19,177 nucleotides of DNA from Nioella sp964229645 (lineage in GTDB: Bacteria; Pseudomonadota; Alphaproteobacteria; Rhodobacterales; Rhodobacteraceae). Both the position numbers and the translations under genes were made by a program. The stretch's first letter is position 1. Each line of letters begins with the position of its first letter. Shown in pieces: positions 7,368-14,593 of the stretch. The notes beneath the pieces are model-generated. The model was not told where the DNA came from, searched no databases, and worked only from the letters and a program-made list of their open reading frames with translations. The stretch is from the NCBI RefSeq assembly GCF_964229645.1, contig NZ_CAXREX010000023.1, forward strand, positions 1 through 19,177, given 5' to 3'.

Positions 7368-8288
7368 ATGTCGGCAGCGCTTGTGGTCGAGCAGCTTCTC
7401 AACGGGCTGCAATTCGGCGTGATGCTTTTCCTGATGGCGGCAGGCCTGACGCTGATCTTCGGCGTGATGGGCCTGATCAACCTCGCCCATGGCTCGCTTT
7501 ACATGATCGGGGCCTTCGCGGCGGCGGGCGTCGCGGCCTGGACCGGGTCGTTCTGGCTGGCGCTGATGGCCGCGCTGATGGCGGCGGCGATCGTGGGGGC
7601 GCTGGTGGAGATGCTGGTGATCCGAAGGCTTTACGACCGCGACCACCTGGACCAGGTGCTGGCCACCTTTGCGCTTATCCTGATCTTCTCGGAAGGCACG
7701 CGCTTCTTCTTCGGCTCGCTGCCGCTTTACCTCGATACGCCCGACCTGCTGTCGGGGCCGACCACGCTGCCGGGCGGGATCGAGTATTCGAAATACCGGC
7801 TTTTCATCATCGCGGTGGGGCTTGCCGTCGGGGCGGGTCTTTTCTGGCTGATCGCGCGCACCCGGATCGGGATCCAGATCCGCGCGGGCGAGGCAGACCG
7901 CGAGATGATCGCCGCCCTGGGCGTCGATATCCGCAAGCTCTACACCATGGTCTTCGCCCTCGGCGCGGCGCTGGCGGGGCTTGCGGGGGCGATGATCGGC
8001 CCGATCCAGTCGGTCGAGGTGGGCATGGGCGAGCCCGTGCTGATCCTCGCATTCGTGGTGATCGTGATCGGCGGCATCGGATCCATCAAGGGCGCCTTCA
8101 TCGGCGCCCTTCTGGTGGGGCTCACCGATACGCTCGGCCGGATCATGCTGCCGCAGCTTTTCGGCATCTTCATGGATGCCAGCAGCGCCACGACCGTGGG
8201 CGCATCGCTGGCCTCGATGTCGATCTACATCCTGATGGCGGGCATCCTGCTGTTCAGACCTTCGGGGCTCTTCGGAGGACAGGCGTGA
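7368..8288 (+). CDS. Branched-chain-type ABC transporter permease (LivH family)
   Basis: A 306-residue integral inner-membrane protein with about eight hydrophobic segments. It has the LivH hallmarks GLTLIFGVMGLINLAHG near the N-terminus and the cytoplasmic coupling-loop region ending in VVIVIGGIGSIKGAFIGA. It forms half of the transmembrane channel together with the next gene's product. The ATG at 7368 is preceded by AAGGA at 7357-7361, six bases away; the frame is open further upstream from a TTG at 7335, but that part runs through the stem-loop and is not conserved-looking. The stop codon overlaps the next start as TGATG. Confidence 0.93.
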   Translation: MSAALVVEQLLNGLQFGVMLFLMAAGLTLIFGVMGLINLAHGSLYMIGAFAAAGVAAWTGSFWLALMAALMAAAIVGALVEMLVIRRLYDRDHLDQVLATFALILIFSEGTRFFFGSLPLYLDTPDLLSGPTTLPGGIEYSKYRLFIIAVGLAVGAGLFWLIARTRIGIQIRAGEADREMIAALGVDIRKLYTMVFALGAALAGLAGAMIGPIQSVEVGMGEPVLILAFVVIVIGGIGSIKGAFIGALLVGLTDTLGRIMLPQLFGIFMDASSATTVGASLASMSIYILMAGILLFRPSGLFGGQA

Positions 8289-9262
8289 TGCGGCGCGAAA
8301 CCATCCTGAATCTGGCCGTTCCCGGCCTGCTGCTGGCCACGGCGCTGATCGCGCAGGCGATGGGCGAGACCTATATCATCACGCTGGCCACGCGCGCCGC
8401 GATCCTCGCGCTGGCGGGGGTGGGGCTCAACATCGCGCTTGGACTGGGCGGGCTGGTCAGCCTGGGCCATGCAGCCTTTTTCGGACTGGGCGGCTACGCC
8501 ATGGGCATTCTTGCCTTCCACGCGCAGAACTACATGCCGATCTGGGGCGTGATCGAGGGCACCAAGTCGATGCCGGTGATCTGGCTGGTGGCCCTGGTCG
8601 CCTCGGGGCTGGCGGCGCTGGTCATCGGCGCGCTCAGCCTGCGCACGACGGGCGTCTACTTCATCATGATCACGCTCGCCTTCGGCCAGATGCTGTTCTA
8701 TTTCGCGATTTCCTGGCCGACCTATGGCGGCGAGGACGGCATGTCGATCTACCTGCGCAACGACTTTCCCGGCGTGAACACGCTGGTGCCGATGAATTTC
8801 TTCCTGATCTGCTTCGCGGTCCTGGTGGTGGTGCTGGTGCTGGCCGACCGGCTGGGAAAATCGGCCTTTGGCCTGGCCTTGCAGGCCAGCCGGCAGAACG
8901 TGGCGCGGGTCGAGGCGGTGGGGCTGGCCCCCTACAGGCTGCGCCTGATCGCCTTCACCATCTCGGGGGCGATCACCGGGCTGTCGGGGGCGCTTTTTGC
9001 CGACCTCAACCGCTTCGTGAGCCCCTCGATGCTGAGCTGGCACATGTCGGGCGAGATCATGATCCTGGTCATCCTCGGCGGCATCGCGCGCCTGTCGGGC
9101 CCCGTGGCCGGGGCGATGCTGTTCATCGCGCTGGAATACGTGCTCGAGGATGTGAGCCATTACTGGCATGTCTATCTGGGTGCGATCCTTCTGGGCGTGG
9201 TGCTGTTCGCGCGCGGCGGGGTTATCGGCCTCATCGCCGGGCGGGAGGTGGCCCATGACTGA
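8288..9262 (+). CDS. Branched-chain-type ABC transporter permease (LivM family)
   Basis: A 324-residue inner-membrane permease, second channel subunit of the importer. The diagnostic LivM stretch GVGLNIALGLGGLVSLGHAA is present, as is the loop AFFGLGGYAMG and a C-terminal GGIARLSGPVAGA coupling region. About nine hydrophobic segments are visible. Two starts are possible: GTG at 8285 or ATG at 8288. GGAGG (8274-8278) is at a workable distance from both; I chose ATG because it overlaps the preceding stop in the TGATG arrangement seen elsewhere in this operon. The end overlaps the ATPase gene by 8 bases. Confidence 0.92.
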   Translation: MRRETILNLAVPGLLLATALIAQAMGETYIITLATRAAILALAGVGLNIALGLGGLVSLGHAAFFGLGGYAMGILAFHAQNYMPIWGVIEGTKSMPVIWLVALVASGLAALVIGALSLRTTGVYFIMITLAFGQMLFYFAISWPTYGGEDGMSIYLRNDFPGVNTLVPMNFFLICFAVLVVVLVLADRLGKSAFGLALQASRQNVARVEAVGLAPYRLRLIAFTISGAITGLSGALFADLNRFVSPSMLSWHMSGEIMILVILGGIARLSGPVAGAMLFIALEYVLEDVSHYWHVYLGAILLGVVLFARGGVIGLIAGREVAHD

Positions 9263-10010
9263 GCCGCTGCTGCAAACTCGCGCGATCTGCAAGAGCTTCG
9301 GGGCGCTGCAAGCCTCGAAGGATGTGACGCTGGACCTCCGGCCCGGTGAAATTCACGCTCTGATCGGCCCCAACGGGGCGGGGAAATCGACCCTCATCGC
9401 GCAGATTTCGGGCGCGCTCAGCCCCGACAGCGGGCAGGTGATCTTCGATGGCCGCGATGTGACCGCCCTGTCGACCACGGCGCGCGCGCGGGCGGGCCTT
9501 GGCCGGACCTTCCAGATCTCGGCCCTGCCGATGGAATTCACCGTGTTGCAGAACGTGGTGCTGGGGGCGCTCGGCCAGCGCGGCCGCGCCTTCCGCTTCT
9601 TCGGCAACGTGATGCGCGACAAGGCCCTGCTGGCGCGCGCCGAAGATGCGCTGGAACAGGTGGGGCTAGCCGAGTTCCGCAGCTTCGTCACCGCCGAGCT
9701 GTCGCATGGCCAGCGCCGCCAGCTGGAGGTTGCCGTGGCGCTGACGCTGAGCCCCAAGGCCTTCCTGATGGATGAGCCGATGGCGGGGCTTGGCGCGGAA
9801 GGCTCGCACCGGCTGACCGGGTTCCTCGACGGTCTGCGCAGCCGCGCGCCGATCCTCCTTGTGGAACATGACATGGACGCGGTCTTTGCGCTGGCCGACC
9901 GGATCAGCGTGCTGGTCTATGGCGAGATCATCGCCACCGGCACCGCCGACGAGATCAAGGCCGACCCGCGTGTGCGCGAAGCCTACCTGGGCGAGGAGGA
10001 CGCGGCATGA
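9255..10010 (+). CDS. Branched-chain-type ABC transporter ATP-binding protein (LivG family)
   Basis: A 251-residue cytoplasmic ATPase. It contains the Walker A GPNGAGKST, the LivG-typical GLGRTFQ Q-loop, signature LSHGQRRQLE, Walker B AFLMDEPMAGLG and the switch histidine in LLVEHDMD. All catalytic motifs are intact, so it should power the importer as a heterodimer with the next gene product. The ATG at 9255 has GGGAGG at 9243-9248 and starts eight bases before the permease ends. The frame remains open upstream to 9168, but that extension only overlaps the permease. Confidence 0.94.
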   Translation: MTEPLLQTRAICKSFGALQASKDVTLDLRPGEIHALIGPNGAGKSTLIAQISGALSPDSGQVIFDGRDVTALSTTARARAGLGRTFQISALPMEFTVLQNVVLGALGQRGRAFRFFGNVMRDKALLARAEDALEQVGLAEFRSFVTAELSHGQRRQLEVAVALTLSPKAFLMDEPMAGLGAEGSHRLTGFLDGLRSRAPILLVEHDMDAVFALADRISVLVYGEIIATGTADEIKADPRVREAYLGEEDAA

Positions 10011-10696
10011 GCCTGCTGAAACTCTCGCATGTCTCGGCGTTCTACGGGGCCAGCCAGGCGCTCTTCGACGTGCATCTGGATCTGGCCGAGGGCGAGGTTC
10101 TGGCGCTGATGGGGCGCAATGGCATGGGCAAGTCCACGACCGTGAAGGTGATCTGCCGGCTGATGAAGAACCGCGGCGGATCGGTGATGTTCGACGGGCG
10201 CGACCTGGGGTCGGTGCCGGCCCACAAGGCGGCGCGCGCGGGGATCGGGCTGGTGCCCGAGGGGCGGCGCTGTTTCGCGCCGCTGACCGTGCAGGAAAAC
10301 CTGATCGCGGCGGCGCGCCCCGGGCATTGGGACCTGCCGCGCGTGTTCGAGCTGTTCCCGCGCCTTGGCGAGCGGCAGGGTCAGGTCGCCTCGTCACTGT
10401 CGGGGGGCGAACAGCAGATGCTGGCCATTGGCCGGGCGCTGATGACCAACCCCCGCCTGCTGATCCTCGATGAAGCGACCGAAGGCCTCGCTCCCGTCAT
10501 CCGGCAGGAAATCTGGGCGGCGATCCTGCGCCTGAAGGCGGAAACCGGGCTCTCGATCCTTGTCATCGACAAATCGCTGAGAGAGCTGGGCAGCGTCGCC
10601 GACAAGGGCGTGATCATCGAAAAGGGCGTGTCGGTCTGGTCGGGGGCCTTCAGCGCGCTCGACCGGGACACCACCGACCGCTACCTGGGGGTGTAG
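10007..10696 (+). CDS. Branched-chain-type ABC transporter ATP-binding protein (LivF family)
   Basis: A 229-residue cytoplasmic ATPase, partner of the preceding LivG-type protein. Walker A is GRNGMGKST, the signature LSGGEQQMLAIGRAL and Walker B LLILDEATEGLAP are typical LivF forms. The switch-loop segment reads LVIDKSLREL where usual LivF proteins have VEQN, so neither His nor Gln occupies that position. This degenerate site would make the pair asymmetric, with the LivG half keeping the histidine. ATGA overlap with the previous stop, and AGGAGGA at 9994-10000 six bases before the start, show translational coupling. Confidence 0.93.
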   Translation: MSLLKLSHVSAFYGASQALFDVHLDLAEGEVLALMGRNGMGKSTTVKVICRLMKNRGGSVMFDGRDLGSVPAHKAARAGIGLVPEGRRCFAPLTVQENLIAAARPGHWDLPRVFELFPRLGERQGQVASSLSGGEQQMLAIGRALMTNPRLLILDEATEGLAPVIRQEIWAAILRLKAETGLSILVIDKSLRELGSVADKGVIIEKGVSVWSGAFSALDRDTTDRYLGV

Positions 10697-10699
10697 GCA

Positions 10700-11116
10700 A
10701 TGGCGTTTCTCCATCCGCAGGCGGTTCTGTTCCGCCATTGCGATCCGGCGGGGATCGTCTTTTACCCGCGCTATTTCGAGATGCTGAACGACTGTGTCGA
10801 GGCCTTCTTCGACACCGAGCTCGGCCTGCCCTTTGCCGAGTTGCACAAGGCGGGCGGCGTGCCCACGGCGCAGCTTTCGACCACCTTTCACCAGCCGAGC
10901 CGCCATGGTGACGCGCTTGTCATCGCGCTTTCGGTCACCCGCGTGGGGCGAAGCTCGCTCGACCTGGCCTATCGCGTGACCTGTGACGGCGCCCCCCGGC
11001 TGACCGCGACGGGGACGCTTGTGCTGGTCGATGCCACGGGCAGCCCGTCCCCCTGGCCCGACGCGGTGCGCCAATCCCTACTGGACCGAGAGGAGACCCC
11101 GGCCCATGACACATAA
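10700..11116 (+). CDS. Acyl-CoA thioesterase, 4-hydroxybenzoyl-CoA thioesterase type (hotdog fold)
   Basis: A 138-residue hotdog-fold thioesterase. The N-terminal stretch FRHCDPAGIVFYPRYFEM is the hallmark of the 4-hydroxybenzoyl-CoA thioesterase family, with Asp15 at the position of the catalytic Asp17 of the Pseudomonas enzyme. It hydrolyses aromatic acyl-CoA esters. In this operon it could release CoA from a dead-end or product aromatic thioester, or recycle CoA when the pathway stalls. It starts three bases after the ATPase stop and overlaps the Rid gene by 11 bases. Confidence 0.9.
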   Translation: MAFLHPQAVLFRHCDPAGIVFYPRYFEMLNDCVEAFFDTELGLPFAELHKAGGVPTAQLSTTFHQPSRHGDALVIALSVTRVGRSSLDLAYRVTCDGAPRLTATGTLVLVDATGSPSPWPDAVRQSLLDREETPAHDT

Positions 11117-11501
11117 ACCCATCCAGCCCGCAGACTGGCCCGAACCCAAGGGCTATGCGAACGGTATCCTGGCCACGAACGGCACGCTCTACGTGGGCGG
11201 GCAGATCGGCTGGGACGAAACCGGACGCTTCGCGCCCGGGGGCTTCATCGGCCAGATGGAACAGGCCCTGAAGAACATCCGCGCGGTGGTCGAGGCCGCG
11301 GGTGGCACGCCAGAGGATATCGTGCGGCTCACGTGGTACGTGACCGACAAGCGCGACTACATGGACAACCAGCGCGCCGTGGGCGAGGTCTATCGCCGCG
11401 TGCTGGGGCGACACTTCCCGGCGATGGCGATGGTCGTAGTGGCGGGGCTGGTCGAGGACGAGGCGGTCGTGGAAATCGAGGCAACGGCGGTGATCGGCTA
11501 G
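11106..11501 (+). CDS. RidA/YjgF-family protein lacking the usual substrate-binding arginine
   Basis: A 131-residue Rid-family protein, normal length. The core fold signatures YVGGQIGWDE (29-38), an ALKNIRAVVEAAGG helix and the C-terminal VVEIEATAV are clear. RidA hydrolyses reactive enamines/imines to ketones plus ammonia. In archetypal RidA an arginine (Arg105 of E. coli) binds the carboxylate in the segment FPAR; here the equivalent segment is FPAM with Met107. It thus belongs to a Rid subfamily without that arginine, and a substrate whose carboxylate is masked, such as a CoA thioester, would fit. The ATG at 11106 follows AGGAG (11091-11095) by ten bases. The gene ends directly at the palindrome chain that follows. 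Confidence 0.9.
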   Translation: MTHKPIQPADWPEPKGYANGILATNGTLYVGGQIGWDETGRFAPGGFIGQMEQALKNIRAVVEAAGGTPEDIVRLTWYVTDKRDYMDNQRAVGEVYRRVLGRHFPAMAMVVVAGLVEDEAVVEIEATAVIG

Positions 11502-11608
11502 GCGTCCCGCTGGCGGGACGCCGGACGCGATGGCCCATCGCGTTTCGACGCGGTTTCTTCGAAACCGCTTGATCAAGACGGGCTGACCCGTCTTGCATGG
11601 ACCCATGC
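11501..11608 (+). repeat. Chain of five adjacent perfect hairpins with overlapping bridging palindromes
   Basis: Directly after the rid stop lie hairpins with perfect arms: H1 11501-11510 with 11513-11522; H2 11525-11533 with 11535-11543; H3 11550-11557 with 11561-11568; H4 11574-11582 with 11587-11595; H5 11595-11600 with 11603-11608. Bridging palindromes span the joints: CGCGT/ACGCG with a TTCG loop (11539-11552) and CTTGATCAAG (11568-11577). Nearly every base is in at least one inverted repeat. There is no U-tract. The last hairpin includes the ATG of the next gene. A REP/BIME-like element, a Rho-independent-like end structure or an mRNA switch are possible. Confidence 0.75.
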
Positions 11609-12510
11609 GGATCCTGAGCTTCAACATCCAGAACCTGCGCCTGAGGCGCGCGCATGGAAAGGCCCGCCTTGACGGTGCGCGCGACCGCGACGAAGCCGAC
11701 GAGGCCCCTGCGCTCGACCCCGCCGACCGCCGCCTTGCCGCCGCCCTTCTGGCCGGGGCCGATGCCGGGCTTATGCTGTTACAGGAGGTCTTCGACGAAG
11801 ACACGCTTTCCTGGTTCAACGACCAACTCCTGCCAGCGGCGGGCCTTGCGCCCTACCCCCATGCCCATTGCCTGCCCGGCAATGACGGGCGCGGGCTGGA
11901 CCTGGCGGTGCTTTCGCGCGGGCCGGTGCGGCTGACCTCGCACGCGCACGTCACCCCCGCGGAGCTCGGGCTTGTCTCCGACGCGCCCGACCTGCCGCTC
12001 TTCCGGCGCGACTGCCTGATGGTGGAGGCCGGGCCGCTCACCGTCTTCACCTGCCATTTCAAGGCCCCCTACCCCGACCCGGCCCAGGCCTGGCCGGTCC
12101 GGCGGCTGGAGGCCGAGGCGACCCGTGCGCTTATCGCGCGGCGTTTTCCCGACCCTTCGCAGGCGCTGTGGCTGGTGGCGGGCGACCTGAACGAACCGTT
12201 CGAGCCAAGCGGGCCAAGCGCCATCGAGCCGCTTCTGCCCCCGTTCAGCGCCGACCTGATGGAGCGCCTTCCAGAGCCGGATCGCTGGACCTATTTCGAC
12301 GTCCACTCGGAAAGCTATAGCCAGCCCGATGCGCTTCTGGCTTCGCCCGCGCTGGCCGCGCGCTGGCCGGATGCCTGCCCGCGCGTTCTGCGCGCTGGAC
12401 TGGGCTACGAGGCCACGCGCCACCGCGGCGAACACCTGCCCGGTGTGGGCCGTCACCGGCCGCATGCCTCGGATCACGCGGCGCTGCTCTTGGATCTGCC
12501 CGGCATCTGA
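11605..12510 (+). CDS. Endonuclease/exonuclease/phosphatase (EEP) family protein
   Basis: A 301-residue EEP-fold (DNase I/exonuclease III-like) metal-dependent hydrolase. All usual active-site motifs appear in order: FNIQN with Asn7, LLQEV with Glu61, FTCHFK with His151, AGDLNE with Asp194 and Asn196, QPDALLAS with Asp242, and ASDHAA with Asp290 and His291. It should therefore cleave a phosphodiester or phosphomonoester; the substrate cannot be told from sequence. No signal peptide or membrane segment is seen, so it is likely cytoplasmic. I use the ATG at 11605; a TTG at 11593 in frame is an alternative. There is no convincing ribosome binding site, because the region upstream is the palindrome chain. 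It ends at a strong bidirectional terminator. Confidence 0.88.
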   Translation: MRILSFNIQNLRLRRAHGKARLDGARDRDEADEAPALDPADRRLAAALLAGADAGLMLLQEVFDEDTLSWFNDQLLPAAGLAPYPHAHCLPGNDGRGLDLAVLSRGPVRLTSHAHVTPAELGLVSDAPDLPLFRRDCLMVEAGPLTVFTCHFKAPYPDPAQAWPVRRLEAEATRALIARRFPDPSQALWLVAGDLNEPFEPSGPSAIEPLLPPFSADLMERLPEPDRWTYFDVHSESYSQPDALLASPALAARWPDACPRVLRAGLGYEATRHRGEHLPGVGRHRPHASDHAALLLDLPGI

Positions 12511-12525
12511 GCCCCCGGGAAACGA

Positions 12526-12551
12526 AAAACGGCGCATCACTGCGCCGTTTT
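12526..12551. terminator. Bidirectional intrinsic terminator between convergent genes
   Basis: AAAACGGCGCA (12526-12536) and TGCGCCGTTTT (12541-12551) form an 11-bp stem with loop TCAC. T-tracts lie on the 3' side in both directions. It separates the EEP gene (+) from the acyl-CoA synthetase (-). Confidence 0.9.
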
Positions 12552-12575
12552 CCAGATCGGATCTGAGAGGGTCCG

Positions 12576-14465
12576 TCAGTCCGCCCATTTCCAGGGCCGG
12601 GTGAATTCACCCAGCACGTCGCCCACCTTGGCCTCGTCCACCTCGCCGGTCTTGCGCAGGCAGGCCACGAGACCGAGCTTCTTGCTCTCGATCACTTCGG
12701 CCACTTCGGCAGCCAGGTCGGCTTCTTTCAACGCAGCATTATAGATGCGCGTGATCGCCTTCTTGCGCAGGGCGGGCTTGAAGACCTTGCCCACGGCGGT
12801 CTTGGGCAGTTCGTCCATGATCTCGATATGCTTGGGCCGGGCCGCGCGTTCGTGAACATGCTCGTCACAATGGGCCTGAAGTTCCTTGATCGAGACCTCG
12901 GCCCCGCCGACCAGTTCGACATAGACGCAAGGCAGTTCGCCGGCGAAGGCATCGGGCTGGCCGATGGCGCCCGACATGGCCACGGCAGGATGGCTGGCAA
13001 GGGCCTCTTCGATCTCGGCGGGGTCGATATTGTGACCGCCGCGAATGATCAGGTCCTTGGCGCGGCCCGTGATCCACAGGTAGCCATCGGCGTCGATACG
13101 GCCCAGGTCGCCAGTGCGCAGGTAGATGTCATCGGCAAAGAGATCGATGTTCTTGTCGCTCTCGGTATAGGTGGAGCCCGCGTAGACGCCGGGGTTATAG
13201 AGGCAGATCTCGCCCACCTCGTCGACGCCGCAGCTTTCCACCCCGTCCGCGGTATGGCGCAGGATGCGCACCTCGGTATGGGGGAAGGGCACGCCGACGG
13301 AACCGATCTTCTTCTCGCCATCGACCGGGTTGCAGCTGACCAGACAAGTGGCCTCGGTCAGGCCGTAGCCCTCGACCAGCGTGACGCCGGTGGCCTTCTC
13401 GAAACGCTTGAATAGCTCCACCGGCAGCGGGGACGAGCCCGAGAAGGCGGTCTTCACGGTCGAGATATCGGCATTCACCGGGCGCTGCATCATCGCGGCG
13501 ATGGCCGTGGGAACGGTGATGATGAAGCTGATCTTCCAGCGTTCCACCAGCTTCCAGAAATTGTCGAACACGCCCTCGCCCCGGTAGCCCTGCGGCGTCG
13601 GGAAGACCACATGCGCGCCCGAGGCAATGGCCGCCATCAGGATCACGTGGCAGGCAAAGACGTGGAACAGCGGCAGCGGACACATGATGTTGTCCTCTTC
13701 CGAGAACAGAAGCGTGTGCCCGAGCCAGCCATTGTAGATCAGCCCCGAATACTTGTGCTGCGCCACCTTCGGCATGCCGGTGGTGCCACCGGTATGGAAA
13801 TAGGCGGCGACGCGGTCTTCCTTGGCATCCTCGAAGGTCAGCCGATCGGCGGGCTGCTTGGCGATCTCGGCATTGAAGTCGATGATCTTGGCATGGTGGT
13901 TGGAGGGGTTCTTGGGCCGGATGAGCGGCACGATGAGCTTTTTCAGCCCCGTGAGGTAGCGCAGCAGATCGACCTCGATCACATGCTTGACGTTGGGCGC
14001 GTGGCCCACGGCCTCGGCCACTTTCTGGGCCACATCCGTCTTGGGGAACGCCTTGACCGTCACCACCGCCTTGGCCCCGGTTTCGCGCAGGATGGCGCTG
14101 ATCTGCTCGGGTTCCAGGAGCGGGTTGATCGGGTTTGCGATGCCCGCAACGCAGCCGCCCAGAAGGGTCAGCACCGTTTCGTTGCAGTTGGGCAGGACAT
14201 AGGCCACAGAATCCGTCTCGGTGATGCCGAGCGAACGGAACAGGTTCGCCGTCTGCGTGACCTTGCCGTGAAGTTGCGACCAGGTCAGCGTTTCGGCCTT
14301 GTCGCCCTCGCCCGAGAACAACTGGTAGGACACCGCGTTGTGGTTCGGGAATTTGTTCTTGGTATTCGTCAGAAGCTCATAGAGCGTGGTGGCCGGCTGG
14401 CTCTCGGGCCATGGCAATTCCTGCTCGATAGCCTTCACATCCGCGAGGTTCGCAAACCGCGTCAT
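12576..14465 (-). CDS. Acyl-CoA synthetase (AMP-forming), long-tailed
   Basis: A 629-residue ANL-superfamily acyl-CoA synthetase, longer than the usual 520-560. Motifs: P-loop HTGGTTGMPK (224-233), GYGLTEA (366-372), TGD (451-453), GRAKDLIIRGGHNI (467-480) and LPKTAVGKVFKPALRK (553-568) with catalytic Lys560. About 60 residues follow the catalytic lysine region, rich in Glu/Lys and ending WKWAD, with no recognised domain. It would activate a fatty or other carboxylic acid to its CoA ester; the chain length preference is unknown. The ATG at 14465 has a strong GGGGAGGA ribosome binding site. It stands apart from the aromatic operon, convergent to it, so a functional link is not implied. Confidence 0.9.
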   Translation of the reverse strand: MTRFANLADVKAIEQELPWPESQPATTLYELLTNTKNKFPNHNAVSYQLFSGEGDKAETLTWSQLHGKVTQTANLFRSLGITETDSVAYVLPNCNETVLTLLGGCVAGIANPINPLLEPEQISAILRETGAKAVVTVKAFPKTDVAQKVAEAVGHAPNVKHVIEVDLLRYLTGLKKLIVPLIRPKNPSNHHAKIIDFNAEIAKQPADRLTFEDAKEDRVAAYFHTGGTTGMPKVAQHKYSGLIYNGWLGHTLLFSEEDNIMCPLPLFHVFACHVILMAAIASGAHVVFPTPQGYRGEGVFDNFWKLVERWKISFIITVPTAIAAMMQRPVNADISTVKTAFSGSSPLPVELFKRFEKATGVTLVEGYGLTEATCLVSCNPVDGEKKIGSVGVPFPHTEVRILRHTADGVESCGVDEVGEICLYNPGVYAGSTYTESDKNIDLFADDIYLRTGDLGRIDADGYLWITGRAKDLIIRGGHNIDPAEIEEALASHPAVAMSGAIGQPDAFAGELPCVYVELVGGAEVSIKELQAHCDEHVHERAARPKHIEIMDELPKTAVGKVFKPALRKKAITRIYNAALKEADLAAEVAEVIESKKLGLVACLRKTGEVDEAKVGDVLGEFTRPWKWAD

Positions 14466-14593
14466 TCAAGTTCCTCCCCTTTTATCCCTTTTTAGCCCGT
14501 CACCCCCGAAGGGGCGCGGGCCGGTCTTTTCTTCTTCAGGATGTGGGTAAAGCGGGCCACAAAGCAAGGGTAACCCAACGAAAGGCGTCAGAG
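14466..14593 (-). promoter_or_regulatory. 5' region of the acyl-CoA synthetase with a UUCG-capped hairpin
   Basis: This 128-base gap follows the ABC exporter stop. In the - strand transcript, CCCG...CCCC-TTCG-GGGG...CGGG (14495-14521) gives a two-part stem capped by a stable UUCG tetraloop, with a small internal loop. An A-rich stretch and the ribosome binding site come after it. No U-tract follows the stem, so it is more likely a leader or processing element than a terminator. I see no convincing -35/-10 pair. Confidence 0.5.

Noticed and set aside
6318..7646. A 442-codon open frame on the - strand opposite the binding protein and permease
   Set aside because: Antisense shadow, low-complexity His/Arg/Gly-rich product, crossing a gene boundary.
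8225..9292. A 355-codon open frame on the - strand with many His/Gln/Asp residues
   Set aside because: Mirrors a hydrophobic permease gene; such antisense frames naturally look polar and charged.
11593..11604. TTG start for the EEP gene at 11593
   Set aside because: ATG at 11605 directly begins the conserved MRILSFN strand, and no ribosome binding site favours the TTG.
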